From Shewanella putrefaciens (GTDB lineage Bacteria > Pseudomonadota > Gammaproteobacteria > Enterobacterales > Shewanellaceae), in the NCBI RefSeq assembly GCF_016406325.1, contig NZ_CP066370.1, positions 1,798,001 through 1,862,000 on the forward strand: 64,000 nt of DNA, read 5' to 3'. Shown piece after piece: positions 1 through 9,349 of the stretch. Numbering within the stretch: the stretch's first letter is position 1; each line of letters opens with the position of its first letter. Under the pieces are notes generated by a model, which made no database searches, was not told where the DNA came from, and saw only the letters and a list, made by a program, of their open reading frames with translations. The translations under genes were made by a program, and so were the position numbers.

Positions 1-1
1 T

Positions 2-397
2 TCGCATCCTTTAGCTGTTATTCGTAGAATTAGTTTGTCTGAGCTGCAGCAGCATGTGGAATTGACTATCGAAGACTCTTCACCCAATAAAAGTTATCGT
101 GATGAACTACAATTTGGCGGCGATAAAGTGTTTTATCTTTCAGGTTTTATTATGAAAAAGAATGCCTTGTTGAAAGGCTTAGGTTTTGGCTGGTTGCCGG
201 ACTTTTTAGCGCAAGAAGAACTGGCTAAGGGTGAGTTAGTTGAAATCGACTTTGTCGGTGGCAGCCGCTTTACGTTTATCCCGCAACTTGTCTCGACCTT
301 AGAACGTCCATTAGGCCGAGCGGGACAACTCTTTACTAAATTGATTTTAGAGGAGTTTGATAAAGCAGAGCAGTTTAATGGTGTCGGTTTGGGATGA
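2..397 (+). CDS. LysR-family transcriptional regulator, 3' part only
   Basis: The reading frame is open from the left edge of the window and ends at the TGA at 395-397. The translated part (about 131 residues) matches the C-terminal half of a LysR effector-binding domain: a PLAVIRR strand, a 'selqqh' helix, a GLGFGWLPDFLAQEEL segment typical of the second subdomain, and a C-terminal helix ending the fold. The N-terminal winged helix lies outside the window. The target genes cannot be deduced. An internal ATG-like start near 35 would cut the effector domain and is not the real start. Confidence 0.8.
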   Translation, partial: SHPLAVIRRISLSELQQHVELTIEDSSPNKSYRDELQFGGDKVFYLSGFIMKKNALLKGLGFGWLPDFLAQEELAKGELVEIDFVGGSRFTFIPQLVSTLERPLGRAGQLFTKLILEEFDKAEQFNGVGLG

Positions 398-597
398 TAA
401 ATCGCCGTTTATGATGTTGTGAAATAACGCCCTACATAAAATAATCGCATTTTGACATTTTATGTCATACATTAAGGCTTATTTTCAAAGTGGCTTATTT
501 TCAAAGTGAAATTGGGGGCACGATATCAACAAAGTTGTCCATCGAGTTCAATATAAAGCGTAATAACAAGGAACTGACAGTTAATAAGGGGAACAGT

Positions 598-1392
598 ATG
601 TCTAGACGTTGTCACGAAGTGGATTATGAAATAATCGGCCACAGTATGCAGTTGGTTGAAGTAGAACTCGATCCAAATGAAACTGTGATTGCTGAAGCGG
701 GGGCGATGAACTACCTAGAGCAAGATATTCGTTTTGAAGCCAAAATGGGTGATGGATCTGAACCCGAATCCGGCTTTTTTGGCAAGCTGATGGGGGCGGG
801 TAAAAGGGTGCTAACGGGTGAGAGCATTTTTATGACTCACTTTACCAACCAAGGCAACCAAAAGCGCAAAGTCGCTTTTGCCGCTCCTTATCCTGGCACT
901 ATCCTTGCGATTGATTTAGCCGAATATGGTGGTGAGCTTATCTGTCAGAAGGACAGTTTTTTAGCGGCGGCTTTAGGCACACGTGTGACAATGAAATTTA
1001 ATCGCCGTTTAGGCACAGGCTTTTTCGGTGGTGAAGGGTTTATTTTGCAAAGCCTACAAGGTGATGGCATGACCTTTATACACGCAGGTGGCACCTTAGT
1101 GAAAAAAGAACTAAAAGGTGAAACCTTAAGGGTTGATACTGGTTGCTTGGTTGGATTTACACCAGGGATTGATTACGATATCGAGCGCGCAGGCTCATTA
1201 AAGTCTATGGTCTTTGGCGGTGAAGGCTTATTTTTAGCAACCTTAAAAGGTCACGGAACGGTTTGGCTGCAAAGCTTACCGTTCTCACGTATGGCGGATC
1301 GTATTATCGCCCATGCCCCATCGGCAGGAGGAAGTGATCGTGGTGAAGGCTCTGTACTTGGTGGTCTTGGTCGAATGATTGATGGACGTTGA
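598..1392 (+). CDS. TIGR00266 / AIM24 family protein
   Basis: This 264-residue cytoplasmic protein belongs to the AIM24/TIGR00266 family. The family has a beta-rich, tryptophan-RNA-binding-attenuation-like fold, and its bacterial role is not established. Seen here: the family-typical start ([18 protein letters not shown]), the [11 protein letters not shown] segment, many Gly-rich turns ([17 protein letters not shown]), and the C-terminal [10 protein letters not shown] motif followed by a short Gly/Ser tail. The frame is open upstream to a GTG at 490, but I chose the ATG at 598 because an AAGGGGA ribosome binding site precedes it and family members start there. It stands alone between a LysR gene and a convergent membrane protein. 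Confidence 0.85.
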   Translation: MSRRCHEVDYEIIGHSMQLVEVELDPNETVIAEAGAMNYLEQDIRFEAKMGDGSEPESGFFGKLMGAGKRVLTGESIFMTHFTNQGNQKRKVAFAAPYPGTILAIDLAEYGGELICQKDSFLAAALGTRVTMKFNRRLGTGFFGGEGFILQSLQGDGMTFIHAGGTLVKKELKGETLRVDTGCLVGFTPGIDYDIERAGSLKSMVFGGEGLFLATLKGHGTVWLQSLPFSRMADRIIAHAPSAGGSDRGEGSVLGGLGRMIDGR

Positions 1393-1445
1393 GTGCAATA
1401 ATTAATATGTTTTGATTTAGGCTCAAGGAGTTAAGCATCAGCTTA

Positions 1446-1482
1446 AATGAGTCATCTTAATACACATCTAGGATGATTCATT
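1446..1482. terminator. possible terminator hairpin between convergent genes
   Basis: An 11-base imperfect inverted repeat (arms at 1446-1456 and 1472-1482, one mismatch) sits between the converging TIGR00266 and flippase genes and touches the flippase stop codon. There is no clear T tract, so termination is only a guess. Confidence 0.35.
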
Positions 1483-2753
1483 TAGCTGGCGATGCTGTTA
1501 ACATTATTGAGTCGTTTTATACGTCTTTCCACCCATTTAGCCGCCAGATACATCATTAAATATCCTGTACCGAGGGCTAAGATTACAGCAACCACATTTT
1601 CCGTGTGTAAGCGATAAATATAGAAAGTACCTACTAGCACGATAATCCCCAAAATACGGATCATTAAGCTCTGGGTAAAATAGCCATGGGCTTTGATATA
1701 GGCTAGCTGGTAGCCATTGAGCATCATAAATATAAAAAACATGGAGAAATGCATTAATACGGGTGCCGCTTTAATGTATTGCTCGGGGAATAACCACGCG
1801 ACCAATGGCTCGCTCGCGAATACCATAGTGATGAAAAACACTCCGCTGATCCACAATGACATTTTGGTCAGCCATGATTTAATTTTTTGCACTTCGTCAA
1901 AGCGTTTTTCTCGTACACATACTGCGACTTCAGGCAGCACAAAACGGTATATAGGGAAGACGAAAAGTAGAGTGAGATAAGTGATCATCGGCCGAACCAC
2001 CACTTGGAAATCACCCAGTTCATCTATGCTGAAATAGGCAATAGTCAGCAGTACTGTGATGTAAATCATCAAGATACTGGCACCTGCCTCCATGGATGCT
2101 GTTAGACTTTTTTTCATAAAGCTGCGCAGTTCTGTATCAAAATGCACTGCACTTAAGGGTGGGGTGGCTATATCCCTGCGCCGTTTTAAGTACATATATA
2201 GGGCTACGATGAGTGATGATAAAGTCATACTGTAAAAGAGTGACGCGATTGCAGTTTGTTGTAGACCATAGAAGCACAATAAAAAACTCATCACCTGTGC
2301 GAGTGGTTCTAGCCAAGTCACACGATTGGAGATGGCATAGAGTCGGTACATAGCGATTTGGTTGGTAAAATAGACCTTGAACCCCATACTCAGAATAATC
2401 CCAACCAATTGAAAATATTCTACATTAAGCTGAAGTTTGTGTTTGATATAAGGTAATACCAGACCCCATGTCAACAACACCATAGCAATAAGGCTATAAC
2501 GGAAAATATTGGTGATATCCACATCTTGTTTGGTTTGTGAATAGGTCACCACCATAGAAGAGCGAAATCCTGTCATCAGGATTAGCGACAGCGAAATAAT
2601 ATCGATCACCGTGTGATAGAGCGCCAGATCGGCTTTGGCAACCCATTGTGCTAGCCAGAGTTTAAATAGAAAGCCTATTGAAATACTGGCGAGTGATGCC
2701 CAAAATCCAGCAATAATGGCCTGTTTAACCCGTTGCAGTGGCGTGGTTTTCAT
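1482..2753 (-). CDS. MATE/Wzx-like polysaccharide flippase family membrane protein
   Basis: A polytopic inner-membrane protein of about 423 residues with roughly 12 hydrophobic segments. It has the overall look of the oligosaccharide flippase / polysaccharide biosynthesis (MVF/MATE-like) group, which moves lipid-linked glycans or exports similar substrates. The first membrane segment follows VKQAIIAGFWASLASISIGF, and the C-terminus is basic (AAKWVERRIKRLNN). No glycosyltransferase or O-antigen genes lie next to it, so the substrate is unknown. The frame extends to an ATG at 2813 without a ribosome binding site; 2753 (or 2756) follows a GGA motif and is preferred. Family call is moderate, function inferred. 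Confidence 0.7.
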   Translation of the reverse strand: MKTTPLQRVKQAIIAGFWASLASISIGFLFKLWLAQWVAKADLALYHTVIDIISLSLILMTGFRSSMVVTYSQTKQDVDITNIFRYSLIAMVLLTWGLVLPYIKHKLQLNVEYFQLVGIILSMGFKVYFTNQIAMYRLYAISNRVTWLEPLAQVMSFLLCFYGLQQTAIASLFYSMTLSSLIVALYMYLKRRRDIATPPLSAVHFDTELRSFMKKSLTASMEAGASILMIYITVLLTIAYFSIDELGDFQVVVRPMITYLTLLFVFPIYRFVLPEVAVCVREKRFDEVQKIKSWLTKMSLWISGVFFITMVFASEPLVAWLFPEQYIKAAPVLMHFSMFFIFMMLNGYQLAYIKAHGYFTQSLMIRILGIIVLVGTFYIYRLHTENVVAVILALGTGYLMMYLAAKWVERRIKRLNNVNSIAS

Positions 2754-3024
2754 CATCAATATCCAGCTGAAACGACAAAAGCGTTTCGCAGTAAAGTGTG
2801 TAATAGGGGGCATTTATTAGCTGAGTAAATGTATTTTGGTCGTATTATCAACGGTATTCAGCAGCCTTTTGCGCCTTGAGAGTGTAGCATTTAGGTGACT
2901 TGAGACCTAGAGGTAGATTGTCAATGATTGATAAAAATCAACATGTTATCTTGTTGTGAATGGGGTGTGTTTAGAAAATCATTAGACATTGTCAGTCTGC
3001 TGATATTTGCTTGGTTGAAGATTA

Positions 3025-3054
3025 ACACGCCCTGAGCATATAACGAGGGCGTGT
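3025..3054 (-). terminator. terminator hairpin after the RcnB/CigR-like gene
   Basis: A perfect 9-base stem (ACACGCCCT at 3025-3033 with AGGGCGTGT at 3046-3054) and a 12-base loop lie 14 bases past the stop of the minus-strand gene. A weak TTAATC follows the stem. Confidence 0.6.
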
Positions 3055-3067
3055 ATTGCAGTGTGGA

Positions 3068-3406
3068 TTAATAGGTAATGACATTGACGATATCGAGGAT
3101 GGTACGAGTTTTATCATCTAGCTTAATCAATGCGCCTTCAATTTGGATACTCACAATGCCATCCTTATCTAACGGCACGACAATGCGTCCTCGGTTATAA
3201 ATGTCCAGTTCGAGAATATCTCCACGGCGGAGTTTTTTCTGCCAACCGGGAGGGAGAGGTTCTCCGCGATCAACTTTTTTCTGTAGCCCTGGTGGTAGCC
3301 CTTTACCTTGCTTGTCTTGTTCATACTCATTTTTTGCAAAGGCGTTTATGGACGTGATAAAACTGAGCGCGATTCCACCAATCACCATCAAAGTGAATTT
3401 ATTCAT
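3068..3406 (-). CDS. small secreted RcnB/CigR-like protein
   Basis: A 112-residue exported protein. It has an N-terminal signal peptide (MNKFTLMVIGG... ending near NAFAK), then a charged linker with two near-copies of a short motif (GLPPGLQKK and PLPPGWQKK), then a beta-rich domain of about 55 residues (ILELDIYNRG...). The LPPGxxKK-RGxxLPPGWxKK signature is seen in periplasmic proteins of the RcnB / CigR type, whose biochemical roles differ or are unclear. The start at 3406 is chosen because GGGAG lies six bases upstream; the longer TTG start would include this ribosome binding site in the coding region. Isolated gene, function unknown. Confidence 0.7.
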   Translation of the reverse strand: MNKFTLMVIGGIALSFITSINAFAKNEYEQDKQGKGLPPGLQKKVDRGEPLPPGWQKKLRRGDILELDIYNRGRIVVPLDKDGIVSIQIEGALIKLDDKTRTILDIVNVITY

Positions 3407-3491
3407 ATTTGCTCCCAAGAGACGTTGAATTGATGCGATGACAATAGGCTATGTTAAATGAACCCTAGCTGAATATGGCTGAGTATAGAGT

Positions 3492-3953
3492 TCAGCGGGT
3501 TAACATTAGCACAGCTTGCCATTGTTCGGCTGTTACTGGCTGAATACTCAGTCTGGAACCTTTAGATACAAGATACATATCTGTTAGTTGCGGCATGTTT
3601 TTAATGAGACTTAAAGGGATTATATGGTCAAATTTTTCGACAAAGCGGATGTCGATGCTAAGCCATCTTGGTTTGGAGGGATCTGATTTAGGGTCGAAAT
3701 ATGTCGATTCTGGATCGAAGGCGGTGCTATCTGGATAAGCATGGGTCACGACTTCAGCGATACCGACAATACCAGGTACTTTGCAGCTTGAGTGGTAAAA
3801 AAATACCTTGTCGCCAATTTGCATCCCATCGCGCATAAAATTACGTGCCTGATAGTTGCGTATCCCATACCAAGCTTCAGTTTGGTTCGGACAAGCCTTG
3901 AGATCATCTATGCTAAACTCATCGGGTTCTGATTTCATAAGCCAGTAGTTCAT
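3492..3953 (-). CDS. EVE domain-containing protein
   Basis: A 153-residue single-domain protein of the EVE (PUA-like) family, related to thymocyte nuclear protein 1. Such domains bind modified bases in nucleic acids. Seen: the N-terminal NYWLMKSEPDEFSIDDL, the WYGIRNYQARNFMRDGMQIGD segment, FFYHSSCKVPGIVGIAEV, and the DIRFVEKF strand, all characteristic and in the normal order. Length is usual for the family. It is a lone gene, so a role in defence or RNA modification cannot be argued from context. Confidence 0.9.
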   Translation of the reverse strand: MNYWLMKSEPDEFSIDDLKACPNQTEAWYGIRNYQARNFMRDGMQIGDKVFFYHSSCKVPGIVGIAEVVTHAYPDSTAFDPESTYFDPKSDPSKPRWLSIDIRFVEKFDHIIPLSLIKNMPQLTDMYLVSKGSRLSIQPVTAEQWQAVLMLTR

Positions 3954-4239
3954 ATTGCTTCCTTCGCTAATTTTATCTGTTAACAGCTTTAATTCTCGGC
4001 ACTTATCTTAATTTTTGTCTCCAGCCAATAACCATATCCCCTAAATAGGCTTGAAATACACAATGTTGCATTGGGCTTAATTGTTTACTTGATTAAGTTA
4101 CCGTTCAGATAGCACAACTTACTCTGTAACTAACTTGTTTGTACTTGTTTGTGGTTTGCCGTATGCAATTTTACGTTACGCATTAGGCAAAGTGTCAATC
4201 TTATTAGATCTGCGATAACCATAACCGAAGAGGTATGCT

Positions 4240-4620
4240 ATGGACACGTTAACAACGAAGACTGATTGTGGTTTATACACTAAATATCTTAAGGATTTTA
4301 CTGCGGGTGATGTGATCTTAAGCCATGAACGTATGTTGGAGTTTATCCATGATCTGAAAACTCAGGGCTGGTTATTGGCAAATTTCACTTGGGATTATTG
4401 GTATAACAACAGCTACTTGGTTGATAAACCTGCCTACATTCGTGATGCGAGTATTTCACAGTGTAAGCTGCTCTTAACGGCAATGACTCGATTGGAGGTT
4501 TTTAGCCCAGGTGTATTAGAAAATATGCGGCGACAAGGGGTTTTACTGGCCATTGTTGAGCGCTTACAAAGCTTAAATACTCCTAAATCGAGTGCTCATT
4601 TAGCGTTTATTAGTCGTTAA
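4240..4620 (+). CDS. small cytoplasmic protein of unknown function, DUF6508-like
   Basis: A 126-residue soluble protein with no signal peptide or membrane segment. The middle is rich in aromatic residues (NFTWDYWYNNSYL). The C-terminal half predicts helices and reads ISQCKLLLTAMTRLEVFSPGVLENMRRQGVL in order, which resembles the C-terminal part of DUF6508 proteins. I make this match from memory and am only moderately sure. The ATG at 4240 has a GAAGAGGT ribosome binding site. A possible terminator follows at about 4654-4687. No functional clue from neighbours. Confidence 0.6.
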   Translation: MDTLTTKTDCGLYTKYLKDFTAGDVILSHERMLEFIHDLKTQGWLLANFTWDYWYNNSYLVDKPAYIRDASISQCKLLLTAMTRLEVFSPGVLENMRRQGVLLAIVERLQSLNTPKSSAHLAFISR

Positions 4621-4653
4621 CGTCATGTTTTAATCGACAGTTATCTCATCGCC

Positions 4654-4687
4654 TGCCTTACTCTTTAGTCTAATAAAGGGCTTTTTT
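4654..4687 (+). terminator. putative terminator after the 4240-4620 gene
   Basis: A short stem (CTTTA at 4663-4667 with TAAAG at 4674-4678, possibly extended by GCC/GGC) is followed by a CTTTTTT tract at 4681-4687. Confidence 0.4.
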
Positions 4688-4709
4688 ACTTGTGACCTGA
4701 TCCGTGGAT

Positions 4710-4734
4710 TGGTTAGTTTTAAGCTTGCTAACCA
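4710..4734. promoter_or_regulatory. inverted repeat upstream of the acyl-CoA synthetase gene
   Basis: Seven-base perfect arms TGGTTAG (4710-4716) and CTAACCA (4728-4734), separated by 11 bases, end 25 bases before the ATG of the acyl-CoA synthetase. The size and position suit a repressor operator. The regulator is unknown; the site does not match the FadR core seen at fadR. Confidence 0.35.
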
Positions 4735-4759
4735 TAACAATAAATGCACGGAGGCCTAA

Positions 4760-6472
4760 ATGTCTGTTTCAACACGTCAAGCAATAACCCCATTACAATA
4801 TAGTGAGTTTCGTGGTGGTTCCTCACCGAAACTCATTGAAAAAACCATAGGCCAATATCTTGATGATATAGTGGCAACTTATCCAGACCAACTCGCCATT
4901 GTTGTACAACATCAGAATATCCGCTGGAATTACCGCCAATATCTTGCCAAAATCGATGCGCTCGCCACAGGACTATTAACACTCGGAATTAAGCCCGGTG
5001 ATAGGGTAGGGATTTGGTCGCCAAACAATATCGAGTGGTGTTTAACACAATTTGCAACCGCTAAAATTGGCGCCATCATGGTGTGTATTAATCCTGCCTA
5101 TCGTCCTGAAGAGTTGCAATACGCGCTGAGTAACGTGGGTTGCCGCGCTGTAATTTGTGCTGATAAGTTTAAATCCAGTAATTATCTTGAGATGCTATAT
5201 GAATTAGCGCCTGAGCTAACCTCTTGTCCTGCGGGTAAATTACAGGCTAAAGCTGTACCTGAACTTGAATTTGTGATCCGTATGGGCAAAGAGAAGTCTA
5301 CCGGGATGTTGAACTTTGATGACTTACTTATCGATATTACTGACGATGATAAGGTGATGCTCGAGAGTATTGCTAAGGAATTAAGCCCGTACGATGCGAT
5401 TAATATCCAGTTTACCTCTGGCACTACGGGTAGTCCGAAAGGTGCGACCCTATCTCATCATAACATATTGAATAATGGCTATTTAGTGGCCGAGGCAATG
5501 GAGTTTACCTGCCACGATAAACTCTGTATTCCAGTTCCCTTGTACCATTGTTTTGGCATGGTACTCGGTAGTTTAGTCTGCTTAGCCAAAGGCGCAGCTG
5601 CAGTGTTCCCCGGAGAATCCTTTGATCCACTGACGACATTGCAAGTGATTGAGCAAGAGCGTTGCACCGCATTACATGGTGTACCAACTATGTTTATTGC
5701 TGAGCTTGAACATCCAGAGTTTACGCGTTTTGATTTGAGTTCATTACGTACCGGCGTGATGGCAGGGGCAACTTGTCCAGAAGAAGTGATGCGCCGAGTA
5801 CAAAATCTGATGTATATGAAAGAAGTACTGATTGGTTATGGGCAGACGGAGTGTAGTCCGCTCAATCATATTACCGAAATTGATTCTCCAATAGAGAAAC
5901 GGGTGCTCACCGTTGGCCGTGCTTTACCCCATACCGAAGTCAAAATCATCGATGAATTTGGCGAAGTGCTGCCAATTAATCAACCCGGTGAAGTCTGTAG
6001 TCGTGGTTATTGCATTATGCAGTGTTATTGGAATGACCCAGAAAAAACGGCTGCGACTATAGACAGCGCCGGCTGGCTACATTCGGGCGATATTGGCCAA
6101 ATGGATGAGCAAGGTTATGTGCAAATTGTGGGGCGCATTAAAGATATGATCATCCGCGGTGGCGAGAATATTTATCCCCGTGAGATTGAAGAGAAACTCT
6201 ACACCCATAAAGATGTGCAGGATGCGGCGGTATTCGGGGTGCAAAGCGATAAATATGGCGAGGAAGTGTGTGCCTGGATCAAAGTGCGTTCAGGATCGAT
6301 CATTACAGAGGCCGATATTCGTCATTTTTTGACCGAGAAGTTCGCCTATTTTAAGGTGCCGCGTTACATCAAGTTTGTGGAACAGTATCCCATGACGGTG
6401 ACGGGTAAAATCCAAAAATTTAAAATGCGTGAGTTGATGTATCAAGAGTTATACCAAGATATCAATCAGTAA
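4760..6472 (+). CDS. fatty acyl-CoA synthetase (AMP-binding, ANL superfamily)
   Basis: A 570-residue adenylate-forming enzyme that should activate a carboxylic acid with ATP and CoA. Seen: the P-loop A3 motif (IQFTSGTTGSPKG), IGYGQTECSP (A5), the SGDIG A7 motif, the GRIKDMIIRGGENIYPREIE hinge and A8 region, and the C-terminal catalytic lysine in MTVTGKIQKFKM. Length and the N-terminal extension fit medium/long-chain fatty acyl-CoA ligases of the FadK/AcsF2 kind. GGAGG precedes the ATG. The exact substrate cannot be read from the sequence. The inverted repeat at 4710-4734 may control it. Confidence 0.88.
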   Translation: MSVSTRQAITPLQYSEFRGGSSPKLIEKTIGQYLDDIVATYPDQLAIVVQHQNIRWNYRQYLAKIDALATGLLTLGIKPGDRVGIWSPNNIEWCLTQFATAKIGAIMVCINPAYRPEELQYALSNVGCRAVICADKFKSSNYLEMLYELAPELTSCPAGKLQAKAVPELEFVIRMGKEKSTGMLNFDDLLIDITDDDKVMLESIAKELSPYDAINIQFTSGTTGSPKGATLSHHNILNNGYLVAEAMEFTCHDKLCIPVPLYHCFGMVLGSLVCLAKGAAAVFPGESFDPLTTLQVIEQERCTALHGVPTMFIAELEHPEFTRFDLSSLRTGVMAGATCPEEVMRRVQNLMYMKEVLIGYGQTECSPLNHITEIDSPIEKRVLTVGRALPHTEVKIIDEFGEVLPINQPGEVCSRGYCIMQCYWNDPEKTAATIDSAGWLHSGDIGQMDEQGYVQIVGRIKDMIIRGGENIYPREIEEKLYTHKDVQDAAVFGVQSDKYGEEVCAWIKVRSGSIITEADIRHFLTEKFAYFKVPRYIKFVEQYPMTVTGKIQKFKMRELMYQELYQDINQ

Positions 6473-6537
6473 TGGGCAATGTAGATTTGACCATTTTTTT
6501 ATATCTATAGGTCACGTCTACCATTCATTCCATTCGA

Positions 6538-6559
6538 TCAAGCCGCATATGCGGCTTGA
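6538..6559. terminator. palindrome between convergent genes, probable terminator
   Basis: A perfect 22-base palindrome centred on CGCATATGCG lies between the convergent acyl-CoA synthetase and the sensor gene. There is no strong T tract on either side. Position is the main support. Confidence 0.5.
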
Positions 6560-6573
6560 ATATAGGTTTAGTC

Positions 6574-9186
6574 CTAACATGGCCAACGGCAGAGAATTTT
6601 AGTCCCTTTATTAAGCTCACTTTGTATGGTGAGTTGTCCTTTTAGGTCGTTTTTCATCCATAAATTTAAGCAAGTGAGTGTCCCTAGGCAGAGATTTTGT
6701 GCCATATTTTGCTGTAACTGTGAAAGTTGTTGGTCTGTCATACCTATTCCATTATCAGTGAGTTCCACTTGGAGTTCATTAGCATTTCTTTGAAGATGAA
6801 TGGTGATTTCCCGTATTTGATGATGGTTTTTAAAGGCATGATTGAGTGTGTTGTTGAGTAGCCGATAGAAGAGTTGCAGATATTGCCATGAGTTGCCATC
6901 GATAATTAGGTTTTCATCACATGTTAAGCACACAGTGACATTAGCGCGAATGAACTGTACTTGTAATAAATCCAGTAATTGGCGCATAAACAGCGCTAAA
7001 TGTAATGGCCTGACATCATTTTGATGCGCGTTAAAAAGTTGTGCTATGTGCCTAAGCCTTTTGGCTTGGACTGTCATCATGTCAGTAATGGCAATTTGAG
7101 ATTCATCACCCCCATTGGCTTGTGTCTGACAGATTTGTGCAAGTAAGCGATCTTGTTCTTGCATTATTTGCGTGATGACTTCAGCAAGGAAATTTTGCAT
7201 TAGCTTTTGGCTTTGTGCTTTGCTTAGGTTGATTTGGAATTGCATCTCGAACGCTTTGTTAAACTCTGCAAGCTGTTGTTTCAGAGCATTATTCTCATCG
7301 TTGACTATCTGCATTTTACTCTGTTGCTTTTGTAGGTGAGCAGCTTGGTTCTGGAATCGTTTTTCTTGCTCTTGTTCTTGGCGTTTTTTGAGATCCATAT
7401 TGAAACCGATAGCACCAACGGCAATAGAATTATCTTCATCATCCCTGATATCAAATTTTGTCATTTGATAGACTTGATATCCGTGAGGCGTCGGAATTGA
7501 TTCTTCAAAATGAATGGCATCTTGGTTTTGGGTGACTCGCTGATCATTTTTTTGAAATGTCTGTGCTAATTGACTTTGAAACAATTCAAAGTCAGATACA
7601 CCGATAATTCGTCTGCGTTCAATCCCAAGTACTTCGCAATATTTATCGTTAACTAACGTGTATTTACCACTTAAATCTTTAATATAAATGAGGTGTTTAG
7701 AAAATTTAAGTAGGGATCTTAATTGTTCTTTATGGTGATTTAATTCTTGTTGAAATAGTTGTTGAGTTTTCAATTGCTGTTCTAGGGCGAGATTGCTTGC
7801 ATCAAGGCTTGCCATGGCGACATCGAGTTGTTGAGTGCGTGAGAGTAATGTTTTTGCCAGTAAGCCTATTTCATCGTGACGTTGTTTAGCCTTAAATTCG
7901 ATGGCGGTAGGATCGTCACGTTTTAATGCTTCAACCATTTTCATGATTGGGGTAATAATTAACCTATGTTGCAATATAAACAAGATAATTAACCCAATGA
8001 GTTGAATTAAAACTAAATATATTCCTATTTTTTCAACTAAATGTTTGGCTGTATCCTGCAGCGGAGCAATGGGTGTCACGACCAATATCTTCCAGTAGGT
8101 ATTGGGCATTAAAAAGATAGATGCTAATGCTGGGGTGTTGAGTATTGGATCTGTCGCTAAGGGAACCGATGCAAGCTGTTGAGGGGTTGTGAAATGATTG
8201 CGAGCATTATTATTGACAATTGCGGTGAGCATTTTGCGTTCATTGTCTGCTGTTAAACGGGTGAGATTATCCATTTGTTCTTGGGTAAACACACGTTCAG
8301 CAATAGCTTTAGTCACAAAGGCACTGTCAGCCGTATTTAGGGCTAATGCAAGTGGATCAAGGTTTGGATGCTGTTTTGTCAGATCATTAAATGTCAGCAA
8401 CGAGTTTGCTGCTTGGTCCAAGATCGCGGCATGATTTTTCCCACGCGGATAAGCTAATACCTGATTGTGATAATCAAGCACTATCACATAACCACTGATA
8501 TCCGTCATTGCATTACGCAGTAGCGTATTGAGTTTTTCTAAACTGATATCGGCCGTTGCTGCGCCTATAAATTGATGGTCCATCCAGACAGCAGCCGAGG
8601 CTGTAATCATTGGTTCCTGTGTGCTTGGGTCGATATAAGATTTAGACCAAAAGGTTTTTCCTGAGGGGAAATAACGTGTGGGGCGATACCATGCTTCTGT
8701 GTGGTAACTTGGGAACGCGTCATCATTATAGGTATCTATCTTAATGAGCTCATCGTGAATATTACGCGACCAAAAGAGACTATTGCGAAACTTTTGTTGA
8801 TTAAAGGCACTCGGTTCGGGCCAAATACCGCCGCCGGATATCACATCCTTTTGATTTTCAAGCGCAAGCAAAGTGGGGATAGTCTTACTGAGTTGCTCAT
8901 GGTCATAGCGATATAACTTAGCGATACTGGCAATTGCATTGACAAGATTTTCGACTTGAGAGGTCATTTCCTGCAATTTTGCAATAACAATCTGTCCATG
9001 ATTCTGATTTAGTACTGCCTGCTGTTCTGTTATTTGCTGATTTTGAATGCGTAACATGACCCAAGCTGTGCTAAAAATCAAAATACTCGCGATGATAAGT
9101 TGGACAAGACTAAATTTAAACGGCAAGCTATTTTGCCATTGGGTCAATGGGGTCTGTGGCTCAGATATTGACTTTTTTTCCATCAT
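6574..9186 (-). CDS. Cache-HAMP-PAS membrane sensor with degenerate histidine kinase-like module
   Basis: A large inner-membrane sensor of about 870 residues. In order (numbered from an ATG at 9213): membrane segment 34-55, periplasmic double-Cache domain about 60-385, membrane segment 396-417, HAMP about 418-470, PAS about 495-610, glutamine-rich coiled coil 610-690, then an HATPase_c-like domain 740-879 with an N box (LLNNTLNHAF) and a G1 box (DNGIGM). The usual HisKA H-box (F-x-x-x-x-S-H-E-x-R) is absent; the equivalent stretch is NFLAEVITQIMQEQ. The G2 GxGLGL loop is replaced by LCLGTLTC. It is probably not a conventional autokinase. No response regulator is adjacent. Start 9186 follows GGAAC; 9213 lacks a ribosome binding site. 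Confidence 0.75.
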   Translation of the reverse strand: MMEKKSISEPQTPLTQWQNSLPFKFSLVQLIIASILIFSTAWVMLRIQNQQITEQQAVLNQNHGQIVIAKLQEMTSQVENLVNAIASIAKLYRYDHEQLSKTIPTLLALENQKDVISGGGIWPEPSAFNQQKFRNSLFWSRNIHDELIKIDTYNDDAFPSYHTEAWYRPTRYFPSGKTFWSKSYIDPSTQEPMITASAAVWMDHQFIGAATADISLEKLNTLLRNAMTDISGYVIVLDYHNQVLAYPRGKNHAAILDQAANSLLTFNDLTKQHPNLDPLALALNTADSAFVTKAIAERVFTQEQMDNLTRLTADNERKMLTAIVNNNARNHFTTPQQLASVPLATDPILNTPALASIFLMPNTYWKILVVTPIAPLQDTAKHLVEKIGIYLVLIQLIGLIILFILQHRLIITPIMKMVEALKRDDPTAIEFKAKQRHDEIGLLAKTLLSRTQQLDVAMASLDASNLALEQQLKTQQLFQQELNHHKEQLRSLLKFSKHLIYIKDLSGKYTLVNDKYCEVLGIERRRIIGVSDFELFQSQLAQTFQKNDQRVTQNQDAIHFEESIPTPHGYQVYQMTKFDIRDDEDNSIAVGAIGFNMDLKKRQEQEQEKRFQNQAAHLQKQQSKMQIVNDENNALKQQLAEFNKAFEMQFQINLSKAQSQKLMQNFLAEVITQIMQEQDRLLAQICQTQANGGDESQIAITDMMTVQAKRLRHIAQLFNAHQNDVRPLHLALFMRQLLDLLQVQFIRANVTVCLTCDENLIIDGNSWQYLQLFYRLLNNTLNHAFKNHHQIREITIHLQRNANELQVELTDNGIGMTDQQLSQLQQNMAQNLCLGTLTCLNLWMKNDLKGQLTIQSELNKGTKILCRWPC

Positions 9187-9318
9187 CACAGAGTTCCGAA
9201 TACCACTTTTCATTGAGCCAGTTTAGCGTCTTTTTAGTCTTTTGCTATTGGTCTATATCAAAATCAGTGGGATAAAGAAGGTAATAATGGTTGATTTAAG
9301 AAGAAAATTTTATTGGAA

Positions 9319-9338
9319 GGCAGGCAAATTTGCCTGCC
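9319..9338 (-). terminator. terminator hairpin after dsbB
   Basis: A perfect 20-base palindrome with GGCAGGCAAA arms starts 11 bases past the dsbB stop. On the minus strand an A/T-rich stretch with TTTT follows a few bases later. Confidence 0.55.
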
Positions 9339-9349
9339 AACGGAAACCG

